Made by a program: the position numbers and the translations under genes. Below the pieces are notes generated by a model, which saw only the letters and a program-made list of their open reading frames with translations, was not told where the DNA came from and searched no databases. DNA of 64,000 nucleotides from assembly GCF_000420085.1 (NCBI RefSeq), contig NZ_ATUG01000001.1, forward strand, positions 930,001 through 994,000, given 5' to 3'. Shown piece by piece: positions 27,395 to 36,336 of the stretch. The number at the start of each line of letters is the position of its first letter. The first letter of the stretch is position 1. Source of the stretch: Desulfospira joergensenii DSM 10085 (GTDB taxonomy: Bacteria > Desulfobacterota > Desulfobacteria > Desulfobacterales > Desulfobacteraceae).

Positions 27395-28249
27395 ATGGAA
27401 AATACAAAGCTCATATCCCTCCACGGCGGGCACTCCGGAGAGTTCTGCAACCATGCCCGGGACCGCCTGGAAGAGATTGTCCAGGCGTACATAAAAAAAG
27501 GCTTCAAGCAGGTGGGGATCAGCGAGCATATCCCCCCCCTGGAAGATCATTTTCTCTTTCCCGAAGAAATCAAAGCCGGTCTCACGGCCCGGGATATCCG
27601 GCAGCGCTTTCTCCGGTATTTTGAAACCCTGGACCGCCTAAAGGAAAAGTACGGATCTGAAATCCGGATCTTCAGAGGAATGGAAACCGAGGTCTGGCAC
27701 GGATATCCAGACCAGGTCAGGGACCTGATCCAGAGGTTCCGGCCCGATTATATTGTGGGATCGGTCCACCATCTCAAGGGCCGATGCATTGACTTTTCCC
27801 GGGAGATCTACAATGGTCTTGCAGAGGAATACGGCGGGATCGAGGCCATGTACAGGGATTACTTTGACTGCCAGTTTGAGATGATCCAGACCCTGAAGCC
27901 CTTTGTCGTCGGCCATTTTGATCTGATCCGGATCTTTGATCCCGATTATAAAAAAAGAATCCTTGATCCCTCCATCCAGGAAAAAATCAACCGGAACCTG
28001 AATTTGATCAAAAGCCTGGGACTGGTCATGGACCTGAATCTGCGGCCCCTTTCCCGGGGGGAAGACGAACCCTACCCCACCCGGTCCATAATGGAGCAGA
28101 TCCGGGCGGCCGGCATTCCCATGGTGCCGGGGGACGACGCCCATTCTGCAGACCAGGCCGGAGGAAATGTGAAAAGGGCCGTTGATCTGCTGGAATCCAT
28201 GGGATTTGATACGGACTGGCCCCTTGAAAGGATGAAGGTGGATGGATGA
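27395..28249 (+). CDS. hisK: PHP-domain histidinol-phosphatase family protein
   Basis: 284-residue PHP metallophosphatase like the HisK/HisJ histidinol-phosphatases (histidinol-phosphate to histidinol). Metal-binding motifs in order are SLHGGHS near residue 10, GISEHIPP near 50, RGMETEVW near 90, IVGSVHHLKG near 125, VGHFDLIR near 180 and PGDDAHS near 245. The first motif reads HGGHS where many PHP proteins have HxHS, so one His is at a shifted place. No other histidine-biosynthesis gene is near, so the role is assigned by family only. It is followed after 25 bases by dtd. Confidence 0.8.
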   Translation: MENTKLISLHGGHSGEFCNHARDRLEEIVQAYIKKGFKQVGISEHIPPLEDHFLFPEEIKAGLTARDIRQRFLRYFETLDRLKEKYGSEIRIFRGMETEVWHGYPDQVRDLIQRFRPDYIVGSVHHLKGRCIDFSREIYNGLAEEYGGIEAMYRDYFDCQFEMIQTLKPFVVGHFDLIRIFDPDYKKRILDPSIQEKINRNLNLIKSLGLVMDLNLRPLSRGEDEPYPTRSIMEQIRAAGIPMVPGDDAHSADQAGGNVKRAVDLLESMGFDTDWPLERMKVDG

Positions 28250-28274
28250 AGGATGACACAAGAGGAGCAGATCA

Positions 28275-28721
28275 GTGAAGGCGGTGGTACAGAGGGTAAC
28301 CCGGGCCGGGGTTGATGTGGACGGGGAAAAGATCTCGGAAATCGGCAACGGTCTCCTTGTCCTCCTGGGCGCCCAGAAAGGAGATACCCAAAAGGATGCC
28401 GATTTCCTGGCAGATAAGATCGTCAACCTGAGGATCTTTGAGGATGACCGGGGAAAGATGAATCTCTCCCTCAAGGATGTGGGCGGTGAACTGCTGGTGG
28501 TGTCCCAGTTCACCCTTCTCGGCGACTGCAGAAAAGGCCGGCGCCCCTCCTTTACCCAGGCGGAAGCCCCGGACCGGGCAAAAGATCTATATGAGTACTT
28601 CATGGAGCAGACCCAAAAAACCGGCATACCGACATCCCCGGGAAAATTCCAGGCCCTGATGAGGGTTTCCCTGGTCAACCACGGCCCGGTTACCTTGATC
28701 CTCGACACAAGGGACAGATAA
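28275..28721 (+). CDS. dtd: D-aminoacyl-tRNA deacylase
   Basis: 148 residues, full length. Dtd removes D-amino acids from mischarged tRNAs. The two signatures are present: [19 protein letters not shown] near residue 75 and [12 protein letters not shown] near 135, whose Gly-Pro pair gives chirality selection. Start is GTG with AGAGGAG 8 bases upstream, and the N-terminus [15 protein letters not shown] is as usual. It is the third gene of a plus-strand run with the radical SAM and PHP genes. Confidence 0.95.
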   Translation: MKAVVQRVTRAGVDVDGEKISEIGNGLLVLLGAQKGDTQKDADFLADKIVNLRIFEDDRGKMNLSLKDVGGELLVVSQFTLLGDCRKGRRPSFTQAEAPDRAKDLYEYFMEQTQKTGIPTSPGKFQALMRVSLVNHGPVTLILDTRDR

Positions 28722-28777
28722 TTTTTGAATTTAGATTTTAGAAGTAAGATTGCTGGATACGGTTTTTGGGGATTTCC

Positions 28778-29848
28778 ATGAAGCTGTTTCTGATCCATAT
28801 CTGCCTGCCCGGCATGCTGATTCTGGCCTTACCCCTGGCCGGAATGATCCTGGCCGGGAACTCCTGGGCCGGGTATCTGGCCTTTCCGCCCAAACCGGTG
28901 GTAATCTCTCATGCCCCTTTTTCCCCTTTGGTTTTCACCATCACGGCCCTGTTCATCCTGTCTGTTCTATATCCCTTTGTTAAAAAGGCCCTGGACTTTG
29001 AATCCCCGGGCCGAAAACGTTTGAACTATCCCTTTCCCGGATGGGGAACCGGGGCATCCGCCGGCCTGGTTCTGTTCTGGATACTGGCCTGGACCCGAAG
29101 GGACTGGTTTTCCCCTTTCCAGGCCCATACCTTTTTCCCCCTGTGGTTCTGCCTGATCCTGGTCATTAACGGAATGGTTTACAAAAGACAGGGGACCTGC
29201 CCCCTGGAAAATTTAAAATTCTTTGTCCTCTTTCCGGTTTCCGCGCTCTTCTGGTGGACCTTTGAATATTTAAACCGCTTTGTGGGCAATTGGTCTTATA
29301 CGGGCAGCCAATACGCGGCTTTCCAATACTTTCTGCTGGCCACCCTGAGTTTTTCAACGGTGCTGCCGGCCGTGGAGAGCGTCAGGGCATATCTGTTGAG
29401 CTTTGACCTGTTCAAGAGGGGATTCAGGAAGGGCCTCCCCCTGAAAAGCCTGGATTCCCCGGCCATTGGTCTCTGTCTCCTGGTTCTGTCCGGCAGTGTC
29501 CTTATCTTTCTGGGCATTTTCCCGGATCTCCTGTTTCCCTTTGTCTGGATCAGCCCCCTGGGCATGATCCTGGGATTTTTGATTCTCGGGGGCCGAACCC
29601 ATGTGCTGACTCCGGTGAGATCTGGCGATTTCACTCCTGTGGTGGCCTATGGTCTGGCCGCCCTTGTCTGCGGCGGATTCTGGGAGATGTTCAACATGTA
29701 CAGCCTGGCCCGGTGGGAGTATAGCGTGCCCTTTGTCCAGGCCTTTCATCTATTTGAAATGCCCTTGCTGGGATATGCCGGGTACCTGCCCTTTGGGCTG
29801 GAATGCGGTGTAATCATCCATATCATACTGGAGAAAAATGAAACCTGA
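28778..29848 (+). CDS. Multi-pass membrane protein of unknown function
   Basis: About 356 residues with roughly nine hydrophobic segments and short charged loops (PGRKRLNYPFPGWG, AWTRRDWF). Near the C-terminus are paired aromatic-rich segments (CGGFWEMFNMYSLARWEYSV, FEMPLLGYAGYLPFGLECG), and an earlier FWWTFEYLNRFVGNWSYTG is similar to the first, suggesting an internal repeat. No transporter or enzyme family was recognised. It overlaps trmJ by 11 bases, so the two are probably translated together. Confidence 0.75.
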   Translation: MKLFLIHICLPGMLILALPLAGMILAGNSWAGYLAFPPKPVVISHAPFSPLVFTITALFILSVLYPFVKKALDFESPGRKRLNYPFPGWGTGASAGLVLFWILAWTRRDWFSPFQAHTFFPLWFCLILVINGMVYKRQGTCPLENLKFFVLFPVSALFWWTFEYLNRFVGNWSYTGSQYAAFQYFLLATLSFSTVLPAVESVRAYLLSFDLFKRGFRKGLPLKSLDSPAIGLCLLVLSGSVLIFLGIFPDLLFPFVWISPLGMILGFLILGGRTHVLTPVRSGDFTPVVAYGLAALVCGGFWEMFNMYSLARWEYSVPFVQAFHLFEMPLLGYAGYLPFGLECGVIIHIILEKNET

Positions 29849-30611
29849 AAATTTAATTGTTATTCTGGTGAGACCCCAGGGGCCCATCAATATCGGAAGT
29901 TGTTGCCGGGCCATGATGAACTTCGGATTCAAAGAGCTGCGTCTTGTGGCCCCCTGCAAATCCTTTAAAGGACTCCAGGCCAAAAAAATGGCCCTGGGCG
30001 CCTTTCCCATCCTGGAAACCGCCGGGATTTTCCCGGACCTGGCATCGGCCCTCCACGATGTGAACTCGGCCTTCGGCACCACCCGGAGATTCGGCAAATA
30101 CCGGAAAAATTTTTTCACCCCGGCCACGGCTGCCGCCCGTATTGCCGAAACAGAGGATCAGACCCGCTGCGCCCTGGTCATGGGCCCGGAAGACACGGGT
30201 CTGGAAACCAAAGATCTGGATCTTTGCCAGCATTTCATCACCATTCCCACCCATGACGATTATTCCTCCATGAACCTGAGCCATGCCCTGTCCGTGCTGC
30301 TCTACGAAATCTCCCTGAAAACCGATGCTGTGCGAAATTTTTCAGATCCGTCCCCGAAAAAAATCGCCACCGGGCAGGAGATGGAATCCATGTTCGCCCA
30401 CATGAGAAAGACCCTGCTGGACATTGATTATCTGGATCCCCAGAACCCGGATCATTTGCTGCGGGCCTTCAGGCGGATCTTTGGTACGGCCGGCCTCACA
30501 TCAAGGGACGTAAGGATTATCCGGGGTCTCATGAGCCGCATCGACTGGACCGAAGATGAGAGAAGGAAACATGACCCGGCGTTCGGCCATATCCGTGGGA
30601 ACACCCCCTAG
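29838..30611 (+). CDS. trmJ: tRNA/rRNA methyltransferase, SpoU (TrmJ-like)
   Basis: 257-residue SPOUT methyltransferase. Motif 1 NIGSCCRAMMNFGF lies at about residue 18, motif 2 ALVMGPEDTGL near 115 and motif 3 IPTHDDYSSMNLSHALSVLLYEI near 135, together forming the SAM-binding knot. The length and C-terminal helical tail match TrmJ, which makes 2'-O-methylations at tRNA position 32. Its start overlaps the end of the membrane protein gene by 11 bases. Confidence 0.88.
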   Translation: MKPENLIVILVRPQGPINIGSCCRAMMNFGFKELRLVAPCKSFKGLQAKKMALGAFPILETAGIFPDLASALHDVNSAFGTTRRFGKYRKNFFTPATAAARIAETEDQTRCALVMGPEDTGLETKDLDLCQHFITIPTHDDYSSMNLSHALSVLLYEISLKTDAVRNFSDPSPKKIATGQEMESMFAHMRKTLLDIDYLDPQNPDHLLRAFRRIFGTAGLTSRDVRIIRGLMSRIDWTEDERRKHDPAFGHIRGNTP

Positions 30612-30636
30612 GATCATTCTTTCAGGAAGAAAAAGG

Positions 30637-31425
30637 TTATTCCTCACTTGAAAACCAGATCTCCCCGTAAAAGGCGGTTGCAGACTCTTTGGTATTGTCC
30701 GAGTCGGTCATGACGGCAATGCTGTTGATCATGGTGGGTTCCCGGCCGAAAGCCGCCTGGTAGTCCCTGAATACATTTCGTTTTTCCTCCACCCATTGCC
30801 CCAGGTTTTCCCGGCCCGAGGCCACCGGGATCATCATGGTCTGGGAGGTATAGGGATTGGGTGCGATTTTGCCCTTGGGCGCCTTGCTGGCCCAGATATA
30901 ATTGATGCTGGTAAAAGGAGCATCTTCCCCGTATTTCTGTTTCACGAGGCCGTAGGCAAACCTGTCAAAAAAGGAGGCGTTTTCTTTGTCAAAGGCAAAG
31001 TTGATATAGATCCTGGCCGGATAATCATCCCCTTTTTTTTGGGTAAGATCTCCCTTTGCATAGATATTGTCCACCCGCCACCGCCAGTGTACGACAGGAT
31101 GGGTTCTTGGATCGATACGGATGTGCCGGATCAGCCCGGAAGCGCTTCCCCGGCTCTCTGCCTTGAGAACCTGCCTGTTATCCTGGGAAACGACCCTGTA
31201 TCGGGTATGCTCCGGGATGCCCGAAAAAACCAGTTCATCCCAGCCCCGGGGCAGCCCGCCCAGTTCTTCCATGGAAAATACAGCCACCGGGACAATTGGA
31301 TTTTCAATCGCCCAAAGGCCGGGACCTGAAACGCCTGTCCATAAAAACAGCCATACCAGAATTCCCGGCGGTAAAAGTTTCAGGAGTCTTGATCCAAGGC
31401 ATGGACTATTCTTCATCTGCTTCAT
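30637..31425 (-). CDS. DUF3047 domain protein, exported
   Basis: 262 residues with an N-terminal signal sequence (LLPPGILVWLFLWTGVSGPGLWA). The mature part matches the DUF3047 pattern: VHWRWRVDNIYAKGDLTQKKGDDYPARIYINF, INYIWASKAPKGKIAPNPYTS and MTDSDNTKESATAFYGEIWF. Function is unknown; these proteins are periplasmic beta-rich proteins common in Proteobacteria. Two in-frame ATGs are close together at the start. It faces trmJ tail to tail and overlaps the upstream methyltransferase gene by about 20 bases. Confidence 0.8.
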   Translation of the reverse strand: MKQMKNSPCLGSRLLKLLPPGILVWLFLWTGVSGPGLWAIENPIVPVAVFSMEELGGLPRGWDELVFSGIPEHTRYRVVSQDNRQVLKAESRGSASGLIRHIRIDPRTHPVVHWRWRVDNIYAKGDLTQKKGDDYPARIYINFAFDKENASFFDRFAYGLVKQKYGEDAPFTSINYIWASKAPKGKIAPNPYTSQTMMIPVASGRENLGQWVEEKRNVFRDYQAAFGREPTMINSIAVMTDSDNTKESATAFYGEIWFSSEE

Positions 31426-32074
31426 ATTCTCCCATGAGCAATCTGTTTTTGGGGGTGATCGTTTCCGGAATCTTTTTTGTCATGATCCGATATCCCCTTG
31501 ACCGCAGTCTGACGGCCCGGACAACATCCACGGCAAGGGTCTTTTCCATCCACCCGTCCAAAGCCCCCGTGGAAGAAAGGTTCAGGTCGTGGCAGCAGGG
31601 CATGACCGCTACCCGGGCCCGGCTTTCAACGGCCCTGGACAGGACAAGGTCGGTTAGAGGGCCGCAGGCATGGGCCGAGACCACAAGGTCTCCGGGCAGG
31701 ATCTCCACCTCCTGGATGGACATCCTAAGATAGGTGATCCTGTTTTCCAGCCCGGGCCAGGTCTCTGTAAGGCTTTTGGATAATTTCTCTGCGCTGGGCG
31801 GGATATGGGGATCCACGGCAAGGGCGGTTTCTGAACTTCTGTCCAGGAGCAGCATGACATGGGCCAGAAGCCCGTGACCGCAGGCCAGGTCCAGGATCCG
31901 GCCGCCCCTGAACTGTCTTCTCACCCTCCTGGCCATTTCCCAGGTCTCGTAAAGCTCTTTTCTGGGAAGTGTCCCGGCCCGGCACACGGCCCGGGCAATT
32001 CGGTCAAAGAGGCTCTCCCCGGGAAACAGGGACTGCTGGCCCGGGGTAAGCCGGTTCTTGGATGATTTTTTCAT
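31406..32074 (-). CDS. SAM-dependent methyltransferase
   Basis: About 222 residues. The Rossmann SAM-binding motif is ILDLACGHGLLAHVMLLLD, and a later strand LVVSAHACGPLTDLVLSRAVE and VAVMPCCHDL complete a class I methyltransferase fold. The CCHDL segment after the acidic strand is also found in uncharacterised bacterial methyltransferases. Substrate is unknown. Start choice is uncertain: ATG at 32074 and 32086 are both possible, and none has a clear ribosome site. Confidence 0.75.
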   Translation of the reverse strand: MKKSSKNRLTPGQQSLFPGESLFDRIARAVCRAGTLPRKELYETWEMARRVRRQFRGGRILDLACGHGLLAHVMLLLDRSSETALAVDPHIPPSAEKLSKSLTETWPGLENRITYLRMSIQEVEILPGDLVVSAHACGPLTDLVLSRAVESRARVAVMPCCHDLNLSSTGALDGWMEKTLAVDVVRAVRLRSRGYRIMTKKIPETITPKNRLLMGEYEADEE

Positions 32075-32144
32075 GACCGGAACCATACAGAATTCCCATG
32101 GACGGAACAAGAAAGAAAATGGGATTACCGGTTCCAGGCCCGGA

Positions 32145-33320
32145 TCAATTTCTTTCCAGAATCAGGGCCATGCCCTGGCCCCCGCCGATGCAGAGGGTGG
32201 CCAGGCCGTATCTCACCTCCCGGGCCTTCATTTCGTAAAGAAGCTTGGTCAGGATCACCCCGCCCGAGGCAGAGACCGGATGACCCAGGGCAATGGCTCC
32301 GCCGTTGACATTGACCCGCTCCATGTCCATTTCAAGCTCCCGGATGCAGGCCAGGGACTGGGAGGCAAAGGCCTCATTCAATTCGATAAGACCCATATCC
32401 TCCATTCTCAGGCCGGCCTTTTCCAGGGCCATGCGGGTGGCCGGGATGGGTCCGATTCCCATGTGGGCGGGGTCCACCCCCACGGAGGAATAGGAGACGA
32501 CCCCGGCCATGGGTTCTATGCCCAGTTCCCGGGCCTTTTCCCCGGACATGACCACCAGGGCAGAGGCTCCGTCGTTCATGCCGCTGGAATTGCCCGCTGT
32601 AACGCTGCCCCCTTTCTTAAAGGGAGGTTTTAGCTTTTCAAGGGTCTCCATGGTGGTGTTGGCCCGGGGATGCTCGTCCGTATCAAAAATCTTGGGATCG
32701 CCTTTTCGCTGGGGAATCTCAACAGGTACGATCTGCTCTCTGAACCGGCCGCTTTGGATGGCCTTTTCAGCCAGGGTCTGGCTCCTCAGGCCGAAACGGT
32801 CCTGGTCCTCCCTGGAAATATTGTAGCGTTCAGCCACATTCTCGGCGGTTTCGCCCATGGTATTGCCGCTCAAGGGATCGAACAAGATGAGCTGATCCAG
32901 AAGCTGCCCGTGGCCCAGGCGGTAGCCCCACCGGGCCTTTTTCAGCATAAATGCGGCATTGCTCATGCTCTCCATGCCCCCGGCAACCATGATCTCCCCA
33001 TCCCCGGAACGGATCACCTGGGCGGCCAAAACAACGGCTTTCATGCTTCCGGCACAGGCCTTGCTGATGGTGAACTGGGGTTTTTCTTCCGGGATCCCGG
33101 CCCTGACCGCCACCACCCGGGCGGAATTGATGGGCAAATCCCCGGTCCGGTAGCCCGAGGCATAGATCACCTCGTCGACCTGGCCCCCGGCCAGTCCGGC
33201 CCTCTGAACCGCCTCCCGGATGGGAACCGGTCCAAAGTCAATATCGCTTAAAGGGGAAAGGGTCCCCCCGAACCGTCCGATGGCCGTTCTGCACGCACTT
33301 GCGATCACAACCTCTCTCAT
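32145..33320 (-). CDS. Acetyl-CoA acetyltransferase (thiolase)
   Basis: 391 residues, full-length type II thiolase. The nucleophilic Cys is in [15 protein letters not shown] near residue 88 (usual consensus CxSG, here CAGS), [16 protein letters not shown] carries the His, and [12 protein letters not shown] the second Cys. The N-terminus [18 protein letters not shown] is typical. It either condenses two acetyl-CoA or cleaves 3-ketoacyl-CoA. It stands alone here; an acyl-CoA ligase is 10 kb away. Good start with AGGAGGGCC before the ATG. Confidence 0.93.
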   Translation of the reverse strand: MREVVIASACRTAIGRFGGTLSPLSDIDFGPVPIREAVQRAGLAGGQVDEVIYASGYRTGDLPINSARVVAVRAGIPEEKPQFTISKACAGSMKAVVLAAQVIRSGDGEIMVAGGMESMSNAAFMLKKARWGYRLGHGQLLDQLILFDPLSGNTMGETAENVAERYNISREDQDRFGLRSQTLAEKAIQSGRFREQIVPVEIPQRKGDPKIFDTDEHPRANTTMETLEKLKPPFKKGGSVTAGNSSGMNDGASALVVMSGEKARELGIEPMAGVVSYSSVGVDPAHMGIGPIPATRMALEKAGLRMEDMGLIELNEAFASQSLACIRELEMDMERVNVNGGAIALGHPVSASGGVILTKLLYEMKAREVRYGLATLCIGGGQGMALILERN

Positions 33321-33455
33321 GGGCCCTCCTGATCCGTTTATGGCTTGTAAATAGCTTTTATATAGCCGTAATATAAATCCACCCCCCTGTCAATCTTTAA
33401 CCGATCTTCCCTGGGAAGGTGTTCGTACCCGACCCCGGTCTTTTCAGGATTTTTA

Positions 33456-33485
33456 TTGACAAACCCCGGAATCCTGCTTTATGGT
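33456..33485 (+). promoter_or_regulatory. Probable sigma-70-type promoter of three-gene operon
   Basis: A perfect -35 TTGACA at 33456-33461 and a -10-like TATGGT at 33480-33485 are 18 bases apart, about 150 bases before the first gene of the operon. Confidence 0.45.
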
Positions 33486-33632
33486 AGTCAGGTATTTTAA
33501 TCTACTCCATTTTACAATCTATCTTACGATAAGCGGTTCAGATCTTCTGCCAGATTCTTTGTTCTCTCTTTTTTCCCGTTCAGTTCCATGGGGAATCCTG
33601 CCTAAATGGAGAAAAAAACAAAGGAGGCAAAC

Positions 33633-34427
33633 ATGGCAAACGGAACAGGCGCCGCGGTCACCGAAGCGGCAAGACTGGATGAAATCGGATTTCCCGAATT
33701 CACCTGCAAACTGGTCACGGATGTATTCGACGCCCTGGTGTCGGCCAATATCCGGCAGACAGAGGCCTATGTGGAACTTCTCAAGGCCGTGTCCGAGTCC
33801 CTGAGCGATTACATCAACAATACAAAGGACGATATCGACGGCGGGCAGATCCTGCAATTCCTGGCCCAGGTTCTTCCCCCGGAAAATCCCGGAACCGCAG
33901 ACACCCCCACCAAGGTGGTCACGGGAACCAATCTCACCAGTGACGATGCCGATGCCCTGAACGAGGCCCTGTCCGTTCCGGCCGAGGCAGGGGTCACCGG
34001 CAACAACGAAGTGGCCGGTGACGGGGCCCTGGACCAGAACGGGGTCACCGCCATCATGGATGCCGTGGCCATCCGGCTGGCCGCCAACAAGTACGACCTG
34101 CTCAAGGAGATGGTCAAGCAGGGGATCCTCCGCATCGTGGTGGAAAGCGGCTGCATTGAAACCCGGCTGACGTTCACCACCTACGGATCCAGCTTCTACC
34201 AGAAAAACTCCAGCAACTATCACCGGGATTCCTTCCGGTTCAAGGCAAAGGCAAGGACCGGGGGGCTGGTTTCATTATGGGCAAAGGCCTCGGCCTCCAC
34301 TGCCTACTCCAGCATCAATATCCGGACCACCAAGGAAACCCAGAGGGACATTTCCGGCTCCCGGGTCCAGATCTTCGGAGGCGTCACCCTGAACATCAAA
34401 ACCGATTATCTGCCGCTTAACCAATAG
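33633..34427 (+). CDS. Unknown protein 1 of three-gene operon
   Basis: 264 residues, no family recognised. It starts at ATG with AAAGGAGGCAAAC upstream; an earlier in-frame ATG has no ribosome site. The N-terminal helix IGFPEFTCKLVTDVFDALVSANI has counterparts in both following genes. The middle is Ala/Asn/Asp rich (GTNLTSDDADALNEAL). It is paralogous to the next product, with the related segments AANKYDLLKEMVKQGILRIVVESGCIETRLTF and ASRHLGIVRQIMARGLPRVLVDSGRINGKLTF-like. No signal peptide or membrane helix. A structural or adaptor role is only a guess. Confidence 0.7.
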   Translation: MANGTGAAVTEAARLDEIGFPEFTCKLVTDVFDALVSANIRQTEAYVELLKAVSESLSDYINNTKDDIDGGQILQFLAQVLPPENPGTADTPTKVVTGTNLTSDDADALNEALSVPAEAGVTGNNEVAGDGALDQNGVTAIMDAVAIRLAANKYDLLKEMVKQGILRIVVESGCIETRLTFTTYGSSFYQKNSSNYHRDSFRFKAKARTGGLVSLWAKASASTAYSSINIRTTKETQRDISGSRVQIFGGVTLNIKTDYLPLNQ

Positions 34428-34437
34428 GGGGTAAGGT

Positions 34438-35217
34438 ATGGCTGATCTGGAAACACCTGTTCAAGTCGGATTTGCCGAGTTCATTGCCAGGCTGATGTCC
34501 GAGGTTTTTGATTCGGTCATCACCACCCAGGTTGACCAGGAGGAGAGGTATGCCCGGATGGTGACCTCTGCGGCCCTGACCGAGGAGGAGTACGCAGACC
34601 TCCATATCGGGGATGATGAGGCAGCCGAGGAAACCGCCCTGCTCTTTCCTCCCCGGTCCGGGATCGACAAGGAGCAGGAGACGTGCCTTTATGCAGGGTC
34701 CCCCTATTTCCCGGCCAAGGGAGATCAGGAAGAGAATCCGCCGTTTCTCTCTGTTCTGGGAATGAGCCTGGAAAAAGCCGATTTGGAAAAAGGGGAGAAG
34801 GGCCCGATCCTCACCCAGACCGGGGCCGACCGGATCCTGGACCGGATCCGGCTGAACCTGGCATCCAGACATCTGGGAATCGTCCGGCAGATCATGGCCA
34901 GGGGCCTTCCCCGGGTCCTGGTGGACTCGGGAAGGATCAACGGAAAGCTGACCTTTCACCTGACCGAAACCACCCAGGAAACCGACTCCCAAACCCCCGG
35001 GGATCTGAGCGCCGCCCCGGCCCGAGACCTGAGTTCCCTGTCCAGGGCCTCCCTTGGGACAACGGGCATCAAGAGCGTATTCACCCTGCCCAAGGCCAGG
35101 ATCCTGCCCAATGTCAAGCTCATGGTGAAACAGGCCGATGACACCTCTCCCCAGAGTACCCAGGTCAAGGCCAATGTATACGGAGAAGTGGAGATCACAT
35201 TTAAAACCGTCACATGA
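34438..35217 (+). CDS. Unknown protein 2 of three-gene operon
   Basis: 259 residues, paralogous to protein 1. The shared N-terminal helix reads VGFAEFIARLMSEVFDSVITTQV. A common middle region around residue 140 reads HLGIVRQIMARGLPRVLVDSGRI. It has no signal peptide or membrane segment and many charged residues. It begins 11 bases after protein 1 with GGGGGTAAGGT before the ATG, and its TGA overlaps the start of protein 3. No family is recognised; co-translation and shared ancestry suggest the products form one complex. Confidence 0.7.
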   Translation: MADLETPVQVGFAEFIARLMSEVFDSVITTQVDQEERYARMVTSAALTEEEYADLHIGDDEAAEETALLFPPRSGIDKEQETCLYAGSPYFPAKGDQEENPPFLSVLGMSLEKADLEKGEKGPILTQTGADRILDRIRLNLASRHLGIVRQIMARGLPRVLVDSGRINGKLTFHLTETTQETDSQTPGDLSAAPARDLSSLSRASLGTTGIKSVFTLPKARILPNVKLMVKQADDTSPQSTQVKANVYGEVEITFKTVT

Positions 35218-35906
35218 ATGAACCGGAACCCATAACCCAGTCCATGGGGGATTTTGTCACCCTCCTGGTCCGGGAAATTTCCCAGTCCCTGGCCCTGGCC
35301 CGGCATGAGGCCTCCCTGGTCCGGGTGGACCGGGTAAGGGTCCGTTTCGGCCAGGAAGAGGGAGCGGATTCGGTCATTTCCGAGCGCTACCCCTTCCTGG
35401 CCGACGGATGGGAGGTGGAGATGGACCTGGGACCGACCCTCCAGGCCCGCCTTTTGGGTGACCCCATTGAGCCTGTGGAACCCGGGCGGCCCCTTCTGGA
35501 ACTTTTCGGCCCAGGCCCGGTATCGGACATCAAGGGGGTCGACCGGGACTGGGCCGATTTTTTCGCGGAACACGGGATTAAAACCATTGCCGGTCTGGCA
35601 GAACTTTCCCCGGAAGATCTTACGGACCTTGCCCGGGAAAGGGCCTCCATCAGGCTCTGGGAGATCCAGGGAAAGGCCAGGCTTCTGGGCTGTGAATCCC
35701 CGTTCTTTCCGCCATCCCCCCTGGATGATCATAACCTCTATGAAATCCTGAAAATGGGGTCTGCTGAAATCCTCAAAATAACCTCTGTAAAATCCGTTAC
35801 CCGGGAAGAAGTCCGCCGGCTGCTGGAGATCCTGCAGCTTTTGACCGTCTCCCTGGATGCACGGGTTCTAAAATCCCTGTCCCTGGAAAAATTTCTGAAT
35901 GGGTAG
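35214..35906 (+). CDS. Unknown protein 3 of three-gene operon
   Basis: 230 residues. Its first helix, MGDFVTLLVREISQSLALARHEASLVRV, follows the same pattern as proteins 1 and 2, but the rest differs. A segment near residue 115 (DWADFFAEHGIKTIAGLAELSPEDLTDLA) looks like a helix-hairpin-helix of the kind that binds DNA or other helices. The C-terminus is helical (REEVRRLLEILQLLTVSLDARVL). It overlaps protein 2 by four bases (ATGA). The last gene before the AT-rich island. No function assigned. Confidence 0.7.
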   Translation: MNEPEPITQSMGDFVTLLVREISQSLALARHEASLVRVDRVRVRFGQEEGADSVISERYPFLADGWEVEMDLGPTLQARLLGDPIEPVEPGRPLLELFGPGPVSDIKGVDRDWADFFAEHGIKTIAGLAELSPEDLTDLARERASIRLWEIQGKARLLGCESPFFPPSPLDDHNLYEILKMGSAEILKITSVKSVTREEVRRLLEILQLLTVSLDARVLKSLSLEKFLNG

Positions 35907-36336
35907 ACGGTAAAAGGCATTCCTTCACTTCATTTGTATTGCTTTCGCGGAAGAGGCAGCAAGTCCCCTACCCCATCGCACTCATTTTCACAGTGAGGAA
36001 AATCATACAAAACTCCGTGGATCCAACATTGCTTCTTCCAGTCCTGCCATTTCAAAAATCGGTGGCGGTCAACAATGATACCATAATTGCTCACAAGTGG
36101 AAGATGGGGTATTAAGCAAATCTAAATTCCTGAGAATTTACTTTACAGGGTCTATCCATACTGATATGCAATTTGATAAATATCAGATGATAGCCGCTTC
36201 GATTGCCTATAGTTTCGACATGATATGCGTTTCAATATCGAATCGCTGAAGGTAACGGGATAGTTCAGCTACTTGTGCCTGTCGTATTGAGTGAAAGATA
36301 GAGTACCAAAAAAGATGGACAAAAATCAGGAGAATT
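35907..36336. other. Intergenic transition into AT-rich island
   Basis: About 430 bases in which base composition shifts from GC-rich to AT-rich. It contains one short minus-strand open frame (given separately) and AGGAGAAT, the ribosome site of the next gene. No direct-repeat target, attachment site or tRNA was seen. Confidence 0.5.
35930..36094 (-). CDS. Possible small protein or gene remnant
   Basis: 54 codons from a GTG, giving VSNYGIIVDRHRFLKWQDWK at the start and ending in GVGDLLPLPRKQYK. The composition (many Trp, His and Cys) looks like real protein, but there is no clear ribosome site and the frame continues a few codons upstream. It may be the tail of a gene lost when the island was inserted. 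Not recognised. Confidence 0.25.
   Translation of the reverse strand: MSNYGIIVDRHRFLKWQDWKKQCWIHGVLYDFPHCENECDGVGDLLPLPRKQYK

Noticed and set aside
33633..35906. Prophage or tail-like gene block
   Set aside because: No integrase, capsid, terminase or tail protein was recognised, and base composition is like the chromosome.
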